Source: Thecamonas trahens ATCC 50062
Lineage: Eukaryota; Apusozoa; Apusomonadida; Apusomonadidae
Assembly: GCF_000142905.1 (NCBI RefSeq)
Contig: NW_013657659.1
Coordinates: 185,543-249,542 of the forward strand
Direction: 5' to 3'
DNA length: 64,000 nt
The position numbers and the translations under genes were made by a program. Within the stretch, counting starts at the first letter, position 1. Every line of letters begins with the position of its first letter. The notes beneath the pieces were generated by a model. It searched no databases. It saw only the letters and a program-made list of their open reading frames with translations, and was not told where the DNA came from. This document shows, piece after piece, positions 49,563-59,458 of the stretch.

Positions 49563-51305
49563 CTAGTCACGGCCGTGGCCGGCGGCAAGGCGGGCGCGAT
49601 GCGCGGCCTGGACAGAGCGGGAGAGGACGATCTCGTCGTGGACGCCGTCGGACTGGTCACCGCGGTATTGGAAGGTGAGAGTGTCTGCAGTGGTCTCAAT
49701 CATGCAGTAGCCCCAGTTGGCGGTACGGAAGACGGACCAGGCCGGCTGGAAGAAGTGGTTCGACGAGTACTGGGACCATGGCATCTGGAAGGTGTGGCCG
49801 GCCATGCCAAGGACGACGTAAATGGGGTGGCCCGGCGCGCCGATGGCGCGCTCCGGGTACAGTGACTTCATCGGCTCCGAGCGCTCGTACTTGTGGACGT
49901 GCCCGGTAAGGACGAGGTCGACGCCGTGCTTGAGGAAGAGCGGCTCAAACGCAATGGCGAACTGGTCGACGAGCTTCGAGTTCATGTTGCCATGCGACGA
50001 CGAGAGCATCGGCCGGTGGAGCGAGACCACCAGCCAGGGCGTGATGGTCCGGTCGACGCTCTCGAGATCGGCCGCGAGCCAGGTCCACTGCGGCGAGCCA
50101 GCCACAAAGTCGGTTTCGGACGAGAGCGTGACAAAGTGGACGTTGCCAAAGTCAAACGAGTAGTACAGGTTCGACGAGACGTTGGCGTTCGGCATGGCAA
50201 AGCGCTTCATGTACGGCACGCCACACTCACCGCCGGAATCGGTGCCGTAGTTGGCAAACGGCGGGCGCCACGGCACACGCGACGGGTCGTTCGGCGGCGG
50301 ATGCTCGTAGTCCCACTCGTGGTTGCCGACGCCGACCATCCACGGCCGGCTCGTCGCCAGATCCTCGATGTGGTCGAAAAAGTACTCCCAAAGGAATGAG
50401 TAGCCGCGCGCGTACGAGATGTCGCCCACGTGCAGCACAAGCTGCGGGTCGTGCTTGCGGACCCACTGCAGCGTCTTCTTGGCCGGCGGCTGCTGCTCCG
50501 GCCCGATGGTGAACGGCAGTGCGACGCCAAGATCGCCAAACACCGCAACCTTGACGCCCTGCTCGGCGCCCGCAGGGACCGGCGCCACAAACGACGCCAC
50601 CTCCGCCCAACCAAAGGCCTCGGAGCCGTACGTGTAGTACACTGTGGCGCCCGGCTTGAGCCCGGTCATGACCGCGGTGTGGAGCGAGCCCGGCTTGATA
50701 AAGTTGACCGACTCGTTCGCCGGCGCGTTGCACAGGTCACCAGTGGTGTACGTCGTCGTCGTCGCCGGCGCCTGCGCGTCGAGGCTATCAGGCGACGCGC
50801 CCCAGCGGACCATGGGCGTGCCGAGGTCGCGGGTCGTCCACGAGATTGACATCGAGCCCGCGGCCTCACCGAGCGCCAGATGGCCCATTGTCGGCTCGTT
50901 CGGGTTGGCCGGCGCCACATTGTTCGAGACGGCGACAACCGCAAGCGCGTCAACGTCTGCCGAAGCCCGCGAGAACAGCCGCAGCTGCAGCGGCTGGCGG
51001 AAGTTGAGGACGGCGTCGGCAATGACAAACGAGCCCGATCCGGACTTCCATCCGGTGGCGTTGGTCGCCATGTACTTGCCAAAGTACTTGCTGTCCGGAT
51101 TGCCCGCAGGCACATACAGTGCCACAAAGTCGTCGACCGACGGATGCGTCACCCCTGTCCAGCTCACCGTCACGTTGGCTCCCGAGTGCGGCAGCGTTCC
51201 TGGCGTCGCCCGCAGCGTCACTCCGCTGCCGGCCGCGCCCGCCACCAGCGCAGCCGCCACGCACGCTGCAACCACCACCACCACCGCGTTGTTTGCCGTA
51301 ACCAT
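49563..51305 (-). CDS. Secreted purple acid phosphatase
   Basis: 580 aa from the ATG at 51305, which begins a signal peptide (VVVVVAACVAAALVAGA). An Ig/fibronectin-like N-terminal domain precedes the metallophosphatase core. All five metal-site blocks are present: FGDLG (D258), GDISYARGY (D295, Y298), GNHEWDYE (N328, H329), VVSLHRPM (H430) and GHVHKYER (H469, H471). The tyrosine of block two is the ligand that gives the purple Fe(III) colour. Length and layout fit the high-molecular-weight plant/fungal PAP group. Reaction: hydrolysis of phosphomonoesters at acidic pH, outside the cell or in the lysosome. It is divergent from the RING gene. Confidence 0.94.
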   Translation of the reverse strand: MVTANNAVVVVVAACVAAALVAGAAGSGVTLRATPGTLPHSGANVTVSWTGVTHPSVDDFVALYVPAGNPDSKYFGKYMATNATGWKSGSGSFVIADAVLNFRQPLQLRLFSRASADVDALAVVAVSNNVAPANPNEPTMGHLALGEAAGSMSISWTTRDLGTPMVRWGASPDSLDAQAPATTTTYTTGDLCNAPANESVNFIKPGSLHTAVMTGLKPGATVYYTYGSEAFGWAEVASFVAPVPAGAEQGVKVAVFGDLGVALPFTIGPEQQPPAKKTLQWVRKHDPQLVLHVGDISYARGYSFLWEYFFDHIEDLATSRPWMVGVGNHEWDYEHPPPNDPSRVPWRPPFANYGTDSGGECGVPYMKRFAMPNANVSSNLYYSFDFGNVHFVTLSSETDFVAGSPQWTWLAADLESVDRTITPWLVVSLHRPMLSSSHGNMNSKLVDQFAIAFEPLFLKHGVDLVLTGHVHKYERSEPMKSLYPERAIGAPGHPIYVVLGMAGHTFQMPWSQYSSNHFFQPAWSVFRTANWGYCMIETTADTLTFQYRGDQSDGVHDEIVLSRSVQAAHRARLAAGHGRD

Positions 51306-51597
51306 GTCTTGAGAGAGGGAGGGGGGGAGAGGGGAGGGGGGAGAGGTCTGCTCGGGTGTCAAGGGCTTTCAGGTGGTCACGTGACCGGGGATGGCTGGCG
51401 AGGAGTCAAGCGAAGAGACCGGCGGCTGTCGAAGACCAGAAAGTGCAAAAAGTGCGAAAGTGACATGGCTTCGGCGGAGATGCGCAGTTGTGCAGTTTGC
51501 AAAGACGGCGCGCTTAAAAGGCGACGATATCGAGCATCGGTGTGGACCTTCCACAAACACATACCCTTTACTCTCGACACCATTGATCAAGATCAAG

Positions 51598-52887
51598 ATG
51601 TCTCTTCCTTCGCAGCCCGCTATCGACGCCATCGCCTCGCTTGCTGAGGTTCTGGACGAGGTGGTGACCCACACCACGCCTGTACTCCGCCACTTTCTGG
51701 CGGTGCTCGGCATCGACACGTCCGAGCTTGACTTTCGTGCACTTCTCAAGGAGGTGGAGCGCCTGAACATCCCGGTCATCGACACTCGGACGTGCATCGC
51801 GCTCCGGCGCATGCTCAACAGCTCGTTTCATCAGAACGCGCAGTCCAAGGAGGTGGTTATGGCCACCCTCCGCGGCTTTGTCGACTTTCTCGTCTCCATC
51901 CAGCGCTTCGGCACGTACCCGGACATGCCCTTGGTTCAGGACATTCTAACTTCCACCATTGGGCGTCTGCGGATGGCCAACCAGCCGGCGCAGGTTGCGG
52001 CGGCGCGGTCGTCACCGCCACCGCCAGTGGGGGTTGCGCCCACGACGGCGCCCACTCGCGATCATGCAGCTGGCACCTGCATCGCCTGCCCAGACCGCTT
52101 CGCGCAGGGTTGCCAGCTTGACTCTTCCTGTCCCCTCTGTCACCACCCGGATCACGCAGCTGGTGCGCTCAAGGCTCATGGCACGACGTGCGTCCCGTGC
52201 CGGTACGCGTTCCGTCCCAGCGGCTGCACCAAGTCGTCGGCTGAGTGCAGCCACTGCCACCACCCAGATCACGCCCGCCCACGATCGCCGCACGACGCTG
52301 GCTCTTGTAAGCCTTGTCGACACTTTGCACGGGGCAACTGCAACCGTGGCGCATCGTGCCACTTCTGTCACCACCCTTCGCATGCCGGCGGCGAGAGCCG
52401 TGGCTTCCGCCGCGGTGGCCGCCGTGATGGCGGACGCCACAGCGAGAGCCGCGGCTCCCGCCGTGGCTCGCCAATGAGTGGCAACGCGCGGGGCGAGACT
52501 GATGATCGCGGAGATGGCCGTCGTGGAGGTCGTGGACTCTGGAGTCGTCGTGGCGGATCTGGTCGTCACCGGACCCGCACCCAGTCTTCGTCGCTGCCGC
52601 CGTCGCCGGTAACCTCGTCGCCGCCGGTAACCTCGCCGCCGCCGGTAACCTCGCCGCCGCCGGTAACCTCGCCGCCACCGGTAACCTCGCCGCCGCCGGT
52701 AACCTCGCCGCCGCCAGTCTCCGACGTGCACAGCGCGTCGTGTGTCATCTGCCACCACGAGCCGCGCGGACAGCTCTTCATGCCGTGCATGCACGTCTGC
52801 GCCTGCTCGACCTGCTCGTCGCTCATCCACAACTGTCCGATGTGCCGAGGCGAGATCGAGGATCGCGTTAGCGTCTTCGTCTCGTGA
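51598..52887 (+). CDS. Triple CCCH-like zinc-repeat / RING-finger protein (probable E3 ligase)
   Basis: 429 aa. An N-terminal helical region (1-130) is followed by three related cysteine repeats at about 159-187, 196-226 and 235-262. Each has the pattern CxxC-x5-9-GC or NC, then CxxCHHPDHA or CHFCHHPSHA. This is a variant of the C3H1 zinc finger known mainly from protist proteins. A low-complexity R/G/S region (RGG-like) and six PPPVTS-type repeats come next. The C-terminus is a RING finger, CVICHHEPRGQLFMPCMHVC to CPMCRGEI. By family, RNA binding through the CCCH/RGG part and ubiquitin ligase activity through RING are likely, giving an RNA-linked E3, but no substrate is known. No intron was seen. 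Confidence 0.85.
   Translation: MSLPSQPAIDAIASLAEVLDEVVTHTTPVLRHFLAVLGIDTSELDFRALLKEVERLNIPVIDTRTCIALRRMLNSSFHQNAQSKEVVMATLRGFVDFLVSIQRFGTYPDMPLVQDILTSTIGRLRMANQPAQVAAARSSPPPPVGVAPTTAPTRDHAAGTCIACPDRFAQGCQLDSSCPLCHHPDHAAGALKAHGTTCVPCRYAFRPSGCTKSSAECSHCHHPDHARPRSPHDAGSCKPCRHFARGNCNRGASCHFCHHPSHAGGESRGFRRGGRRDGGRHSESRGSRRGSPMSGNARGETDDRGDGRRGGRGLWSRRGGSGRHRTRTQSSSLPPSPVTSSPPVTSPPPVTSPPPVTSPPPVTSPPPVTSPPPVSDVHSASCVICHHEPRGQLFMPCMHVCACSTCSSLIHNCPMCRGEIEDRVSVFVS
52604..52715 (+). repeat. 18-bp coding tandem repeat (PPPVTS units)
   Basis: About six copies of an 18-bp unit, GCCGCCGGTAACCTCGCC, in phase with the RING gene, encoding (TSPPPV)n just before the RING finger. Copy number probably varies between strains. 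Confidence 0.9.
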
Positions 52888-52980
52888 CGACTATTCACAA
52901 GCGGAAGGGCGTATTCGCCCGACCGCAGCTTATCTGATTTCGCCAAAAAACAAGCATCACCTCTTCCGCAACAGCCATCA

Positions 52981-54185
52981 TCACTTGCCAGACATTGAGC
53001 GCGCCGAGAGGGCAGAGAGCTTGCGGTCGCGGTCGCGGATCCTTCGCTGAAGGGCAGAGATGGCGTCGGCGTGCTTGCGCTCGCGAGCGTCGGCGGTGTC
53101 CACAAGGCCCTGGACTCTGGCCCGCTCGTGGGCGAGCTGGGTCCGTAGCGATGTATTTGCGGTCTCGGCCCGGCTGACGGCGTCGAGGATCGACTCGTTT
53201 GCGGTCTGCTGCGCCAGCCGCAGCGTGGTAGTGAGATCAGCAATCTTGGTGTCACGAGCCGCCAGCTCGGCCTCGAGCTCGCGGTTGGTTGCTGCGAGTG
53301 CTGCATTCTCGGCACGAGCGGCGGTGAGCGCATCAGCTACCGCATTGTGTTCGGCCGTAAGCGCCTCAGACTCTTGTGTCAGCTGCGCAAGCAGGGTGTC
53401 GCGCTCGTTGACCTTGTCACGCCACTGGTTCTTGGCGCTCGCCTCGGCTGCAAGCGCGGCCTGGACCGAGCAGCGGTAGTCTTCCCACGAGCGGATGACA
53501 CTTGCCTGCTCCTCGACAACCTCAGCGAGCGCGCGAGTCTGGCGCGCGAGGACCGCAAGATCGTGCTCAGCGCGCGCCTTGGCGTCCTCTGCCTCGTCCC
53601 TCTCCCGCTGCAGCGTCGCGATCCGCTCTGCCTGTACCTGGCCCTCACTCACCAGCTTGGCAAAGGCGTCAGCTGAGAGGCCCTCCACCTCGCGCCGCGG
53701 GCGATGGGCCGACTCGCGCGCCTCCTCGCCGGTCGGATCCAGCTCGGCCACAAGGAGCGGACGAAAGGCTTCGTGGACTAGCGCCATCGGCGAGTCCAAC
53801 GCGCCGTCGTCGGCGGATATCTCAGGCAGCGCCGGCGGAGGTGATGCTGACGGGAGCGCTGATGCAGATGGCGAGCTTTGTGGCGGATTGAGCCGTGGCG
53901 AGTGGACGCCCAGCCGGGCCATGAGTCGTGCGACATGTGGCGGGCGAGCAAGTGGTGCCGGATTGGCCGCCACCAGCTGGCGACCGAGCTCGTACTCGCG
54001 AGCCAGCCGCTGGGCTTCGCGGGTCCGCAGGCGTATGGGCGACATGCCCGACGCAGCCAGCACCTGCAGGAGAGGCGAAGAGGTGAGTCCGGAACGGGAC
54101 AAGGTAGGGAGATAGAAAGAGCAAGAGGTAGGAAGGGGAAGCTGCGTACCTGTGACAGGAGGCTGGTGGCTGGTCCGGCTTGCAT
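52981..54185 (-). CDS. Coiled-coil protein, function unknown
   Basis: Exons 54150..54185 and 52981..54063 (minus) encode 372 aa. The first exon is MQAGPATSLLSQ; the 86-bp intron (GTACGC...CTGCAG) leads to VLAASGMSPIRLRTREAQ. The alternative unspliced start at 54102 is possible but leaves the donor and acceptor unexplained. Residues 60-115 are Ser/Pro-rich. From about 140 to 365 the sequence is one long predicted coiled coil with heptads (ERIATLQRERDEAEDAKARA). No known domain was recognised; the C-terminus is basic. It converges on the RING gene with 93 bp between stops. Confidence 0.7.
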
Positions 54186-54285
54186 GTGGTGAGGGCGAGA
54201 GAAAGGTGGTGGACGGACAACGACCAAGCCGACACTGGCTGGTTGCTGCGTGGCATGATCGGACGGCGATGCGCCAAAGAGGCTG

Positions 54286-54612
54286 TTTAACTCTTTACGG
54301 TACGGGTTGAGAGGGCAGGGGGGACGGTGCGTTGGGGCTCACCCGCCGCTTCTCCGGATCGGCGCCGTACGGCACCTCGCGCGCCTCGCGCATGCTCCAG
54401 CCGTCCGTCACCGCGAGGGCAACTTGGGCATCCTTCAGGTGGGCGTCTACGTGTCGGCCGCCATCAAGTGCGGGCGCGCCTCCCACCTCAAGCCGCAGGC
54501 CAAGCAGGCGTCGCGCAGCGTCGGCCAGTGACCTTGAAGTCAGGCATCATCGAGTTGTTCACTTTGAGATGCGCGACAACGCGTCCGAATGACCGTACCG
54601 TTAAGGGTTAAA
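54286..54612. mobile_element. Small non-autonomous DNA transposon (MITE-like) with terminal inverted repeats
   Basis: 327 bp. The ends are imperfect 20-bp inverted repeats: TTTAACTCTTTACGGTACGG on the left and, reversed, TTTAACCCTTAACGGTACGG on the right. A 5-bp direct repeat, GGCTG, flanks it on both sides (54281-54285 and 54613-54617), as expected for a target-site duplication. Alternatively the TTAA inside each end could be the duplication, which would suggest a piggyBac-like TTAA element beginning CYCTT. About 260 bp is homologous, in inverted orientation, to 8378-8640. It carries no intact gene. It lies between the 5' end of the coiled-coil gene and the 3' end of the SDR gene. Confidence 0.8.
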
Positions 54613-54654
54613 GGCTGACAGCACAGAGCACAGATTCGGAAGATGGGAAGGATG

Positions 54655-55478
54655 CTAGAGGGTGAGCCCACCGTCGATGGTGAGGACCGATCCGGTGGTG
54701 TAGTTGGAGGTGAGGAGGTAGATGACGCCATGGACGACATCGTCGACGGTGCCAAAGCTGCCGAGCGGGACCTCAGCCTTGATGGCCTCCACACGGTCGG
54801 CAGGAAGCGAGTCGGTGAGCGGAGTCTTGATGTAGCCCGGCTCGACGACATTGACCCGGAAGTCGCGGGGAGCCATCTCCAGAGCCAGCGATGCCGAGAG
54901 GCCGCGAAGACCTGCCTTTGATGCCGCGTAGGCGGTCTGACCACGCGATGCCAGCCCGGCGCCGACCACCGACCCAATCAGTACGATGTCAGTTCGGCGT
55001 GATGGGCGCTGGCGGAGAGCGGAGCGGACTACGCTGCGAGCGTATCGGGCGGCCGAGGTGAGATTGATGTCGATGACCTCTTCCAGCGCATCCTGCGGCA
55101 TCGATGCCAGCGGGGCGTTGATCGCCACACCTGCTGCATGGACCAGAATGTCTGGACGAGCGCCGAGTGAATCGACCGCCGCCGCCACTGCTGCATCGGG
55201 CGCCTCGGTCTCGCGCACGTCGCCGGCCACCACCACTGTCGGCCCAGCAGCCTCCGCCTGGACCTGAGCCAGCCGCTCGCTGTTTCGCCCACACACTGAG
55301 GAGGAGAAAGCGAGTAGGGGTGAGCAAAGAGGAGGGGAGGGAAGGTGAGGGGGGGGGAGGGGGGGTAGGGGGGGTGCGTACAGGCTACCTGCGCACCATG
55401 CCAGCTGAGGGCCAGGGCCACGCCGGCGCCGATGCCCGACGATGCGCCGGTCACGATCGCAGTCCGGCCGGTGAGCAT
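54655..55478 (-). CDS. Short-chain dehydrogenase/reductase, FabG-like
   Basis: Exons 55382..55478 and 54655..55295 (minus) give 245 aa. The 86-bp intron (GTACGC...CTCAG) splits a leucine codon and restores GAQVALCGRNSERLA, the second strand and helix of the Rossmann fold. Cofactor motif TGASSGIG at 10-17; CGRN after strand 2 suggests NADP(H). Catalytic tetrad N110, S141, Y155, K159 (YAASK). A downstream block, VNVVEPGYIKTPLT, fits classical SDRs. The C-terminus (GSVLTIDGGLTL) is typical of FabG-like reductases. The reaction is likely reduction of a ketone such as 3-oxoacyl; the substrate is not certain. The 3' end is 43 bp from the transposon at 54286. Confidence 0.92.
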
Positions 55479-55629
55479 GGCAGTGGCAGTGGTGTGTGGA
55501 TGGAGATAGAAAAGGTAGGAGGGGGGAGGGGGGGGGGGGGGCAGAGAGAGAGAGAGATGCGATCGGCTGTGGTTGTTCTCTGCTGTTGGTGCTGGTGCTG
55601 GTGCTTGTGTCAGCGGCTGTCAGGTTTGG

Positions 55630-56331
55630 TCAGAGGCCCGGCTTGTGGGCCTTGATGATGGCGATGGACATGCCAAAGTCAGGATCGGTCTCGGTGTGGG
55701 TCGCATCGGTGTCGACGACGAGGCCGGCAGCGCCAAGGCCGGCTGTGAGGGCCGAGAGCGGGTGGAGGACGGCGTCAATGTCGTACTTGCCGCCATAATC
55801 GACAACGCCCTCACCCTCCCAGGCCGCAAGATAGATCTGGCCGCCGGCGACGAGCGCCTTACTCCACGCCGCAAAGAGCGCGGGCAGATCGGTCGCCGCC
55901 ACGTGGTGGACGACAAAGAAGCAGATGATGCCCCGGCAGCTGCCGCTCTCAAGCTCCGTTGCCGTGCTTCCATCGCGAATAGTGATGCGACTAGCCGCAG
56001 CTGGAGGCAGCGCCTCGATCTTGGCGGCAGCAGCCGCGCGCATCGCCGCCGACGGCTCCAGGCCGACCAGCGGCGGAACGCGGTCGAGGCGAGCAAGGAC
56101 TGCCAGCGCATCGGCGGATCCGCATCCGACATCGACAATGGGCGCGTCCTCAGCGGCCTCCGTGCTTGTGGTGGCAAGAACCCGAGTCAAAAAGTCCGGA
56201 AGGCCCTCGGCGTACATTGGCTTGGCCATCTCGTCGTCCATACCGGCGGCGTACCAGCCGGCCACCTCCTCGTACATGGCATTGACAGACTCACTGTCGG
56301 ATACGCCCGCACTATGGCCAACACTAGCCAT
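55630..56331 (-). CDS. SAM-dependent methyltransferase, class I
   Basis: 233 aa from the ATG at 56331; a slightly longer frame starts with TTG and is not used. SAM motif I is IVDVGCGSADALAVL (about 66-80), motif II has an acidic residue in LVGLEPSAAM, and later motifs IICFFVVHHV and VAGGQIYLAAWE fit a seven-strand methyltransferase fold. No marker identifies the substrate. It lies upstream of the SDR on the same strand and is divergent from NAA15. Confidence 0.85.
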   Translation of the reverse strand: MASVGHSAGVSDSESVNAMYEEVAGWYAAGMDDEMAKPMYAEGLPDFLTRVLATTSTEAAEDAPIVDVGCGSADALAVLARLDRVPPLVGLEPSAAMRAAAAAKIEALPPAAASRITIRDGSTATELESGSCRGIICFFVVHHVAATDLPALFAAWSKALVAGGQIYLAAWEGEGVVDYGGKYDIDAVLHPLSALTAGLGAAGLVVDTDATHTETDPDFGMSIAIIKAHKPGL

Positions 56332-56610
56332 ACTCAAGCACGTCTGGTTTCTGCAAGAGACGGATGGTTGCTCTTGGTTGTGTTCACCTCTGTCACTTGT
56401 CGCGGGGTGTGGCCAGCATCAACCCATGTCCGTCAACCCAATCACGTCCATCGTTCTCTCCTTCCCCCCCCACAAGTCGCCTTGAAAGGGTGGCGATCAA
56501 CCGGCGGGTGGCCGACGAGGTGCGGGCGGGCGGCAGAGCGGTGCGGCGGGCAGACGACCGACGAGCGACGACTGTCGAGTGACAGTACTCAACCACCACC
56601 ACTACCACCT

Positions 56611-59398
56611 ATGGGCCGGCGCAAGAAGAAGGCCAAGACGGCGACGTCCGTGGCCACGAGCGACCCCAACGAGCTCCCGGCCAAGTTCAACAAGGACTTC
56701 CGTACAATTAAGGTACGTTTGCACACGCTTGAACAAGATTTTTCTCTACCTCTGCCAGCTGTTCTCCATCCCCCCCCCCCCCCCTCCTCCCCTCCTCCCC
56801 TCTGCTGCGGTGGGATGCCAAATTCTTGGCCGACTGCACAGCGTCGGACTCATGGGAGCCATCATATGAGGGAGTGCACAGACTGCGTATGATGCCAAGC
56901 TGTACAAGAAGGCGCTCAAGGCTGCGGATAACATCCTCAAGGCGTGCCCGAAGCATGGCGAGACGCTGACGCTCAAGGGCATTGTGGTGGACGCCATGGG
57001 CAAGAAGGACGACGGCGAGGCGCTGATCGTGGCTGGCGTCGAGTCCAACCCGACCTCGTTTGCCTGCTGGAACTACTACGGGCTCTTCTGCAAGTCGCAC
57101 TCGATGTACACGACGGCGATCAAGGCGTTCAAGAACGCACTCAAGTACGCTGCACCCGAGCACGAGATGAACATGCGCTACGAGCTCATGGCATTGTACG
57201 TGCAGACGGAGCGGATGGAGGCCTTCCTCGACCAGGCCAACGAGGCGCTCAAGATCAAGTCGGACGTCAAGCGCAACTGGATTGCTCTCGCCATTGCGTA
57301 CCACCTCAACGCCAACTACTCGATGGCGCTGACGGTCCTCGACACCTTTGAGGACTCGACCGGCGGCCTCGAGCCGTGGGTCCAGCCGGCCGACGATCCG
57401 ACGGCGGTGCCCAAGGCCGCCACGTCGGAAATCCAGCTGTACAAGATCATGATCCTCATCGAAGGCGGCGAGCACGCCCGCGCCCTGGCTGCCATGGACG
57501 CCGCAGAGACCAACATTGCCGACAAGGACCAGCTCCTGGTCTTCCGCGCCGAGTGCTACCTCGCCCTCGGCCAGACCGCCGAGGCCGAGGCCGCCTACGC
57601 CAAGCTCATTGCCATCAACCCGGAGAACCTCGAGTACCACAAGGGCATGCTTGCCGCCAAGGGCGTGACGCTCGCAGACAAGCCGGCCGACATGGAGCCC
57701 GCCGCCCTCGACTCGCTCCACACCACCTATGCAACCCTCGCCGAGACGTACCCCAAGTGCAACGCCGTCCAGGACATCATCCTCCGCTTCTCGCGGAACG
57801 TGGCCGACTACAAGACCCAGCTGCAGGTTGTCCTCCCCAAGCCGCTTCGCAAGGGCACGCCCTCGCTCTTCAACCGCATCGCCGGTGTCACTACCGACCC
57901 GGCCCACTGGGGCGCCCTCGAGGAGCTGGTGGTCAGCGAGTACTTGCCACGCGCCGCCGCCGGTACGTCAATGACCGGCGGCGACGAGGCCGAGCCGCCG
58001 TCGACGCACCTCTGGGTCCTCTTCTTTGTGGCGCAGCTGTACCAGGCGACCCACCGGTCTGAGCTCGCACTCGAGACCATCAACGCCGCCATTGCACACA
58101 CGCCCACCGTTGTCGACCTCTACGCCTTCAAGGCCGTCATCTACGGCCAGTGTGGCGACCACGTGACCGCCGTCGAGTGGATCGAGTTTGCCCGCTCGCT
58201 CGATCTCGCCGACCGCTACCTCAACACCACCGCCGGCAAGTACCTGCTCGCCGCCGACATGGTGCCCGAGGCCATGGACGTCGTCCGCCTCTTCACCAAG
58301 GACTCGGACGCGTACAACTCAATGTTTGACATGCAGACGCTGTGGTACGAGCTCGCCCGCGGCGAGGCCCACGTCCGCCGCGGCGAGCTGGGCCCGGCCC
58401 TCAAGATGTTCACCTTTGCCATGGACGCCATCGACCAGTACGTCACCGACCAGTACGAGTTCCACAAGTACGCCCTCCGCTGCTTCTCCATCCCCATCTA
58501 CATCGACATGCTCCGCACCTTCCGCGCCATCCACTCGGACAAGCGCTACGCCACTGCCGCCCTCGGCGCATGCACCATCTACCTCAAGCTTCACGAGGAG
58601 GCCGCCGCACACGCCGCCCTCCCGCCCGCAGAGGCTCGCGCTGCCTCAAAGGCCGCGCGCGCCGCGCGCAAGGCCCAGGTCGAGCCCATCGCCGGCCGCA
58701 TGAAGGTCGAGGCCAACGCCGGCCGCCAGCGCAAGTCCACCGGCAAGCATCCCGACACCGACCCTGCCGGCCTCGCCATGGCCTCGGTCGAGAACCCGCT
58801 CGCTAAGGCCGCTAACATTGTGGCCAAGCTCACCAAGTTCCACCCGAACGACCTCGACGCCCACGCCATCGCTGTCCGCATCCATCTCGCTCGCAACAAG
58901 CCGGTTCTCGCCCTCCGCTCCCTCGCCCTGCTCCTCGCCCTCGACCCGGCCTCGCCGCAGGCCCTTGCTGCCCGCTGGCGCATCGAGGCCGCCGCCATCA
59001 ACGGCTCGCTCCTCGCTGAATGTGCTGATGACACCACCGTCGTCGCCTTTGTCAACGACCGCCTCGCCGCCCTTCCCGGCGGCGCCCACGCCTCGCTCGA
59101 CGCCCTGCAGGCCGCCGGCAATACCGCACTTGCCAACGCCACGGCCCTTGACGACGTCATCGCCATCATCGACTCTCTCCTCACCGTCGTTGCCATGGAG
59201 CCGTCGGCCGACCTCAAGGCTGCCCTCACTCGCGCCGTCTCGGCCGCCCTCGCTGTCCAGCCCGTTCACACCGACGCCCACGTCGTCCTCGCTGCCGCCG
59301 TCGACCTCGCCGGCCGCCTCGACCCGGCCGGTGCCCTCGCCGCCGACATCAAGGCCCAGGCCCACGCTGCGCTTCCGCTTTGTGCCGCCTTTGTCTAA
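56611..59398 (+). CDS. NAA15: NatA N-terminal acetyltransferase auxiliary subunit NAA15
   Basis: Exons 56611..56712 and 56882..59398 encode 872 aa. The 169-bp intron (GTACGT...GCACAG) separates the N-terminal LPAKFNKDFRTIK from TAYDAKLYKKALKAADNIL. TPR repeats run through the protein with NAA15-specific sequences: HGETLTLKGI, CWNYYGLF, NWIALAIAYHLN, EELVVSEYLPR, STHLWVLFFVAQLYQ, AICFYAF-type helices and a C-terminal YLKLHEEAA block. Known role: the ribosome-anchored scaffold that holds the catalytic NAA10 subunit and co-translationally acetylates N-termini after methionine removal. A short basic N-terminal extension (GRRKKKAKTATS) precedes the first TPR, which is unusual. It converges on the Rrn7-like gene with 60 bp between stops. 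Confidence 0.93.
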
Positions 59399-59458
59399 TA
59401 GAGTAAAAGCGAAATGTTCTCGTTATTGAGCGACTTTATATTTGGCTCGGCCCCTCTG

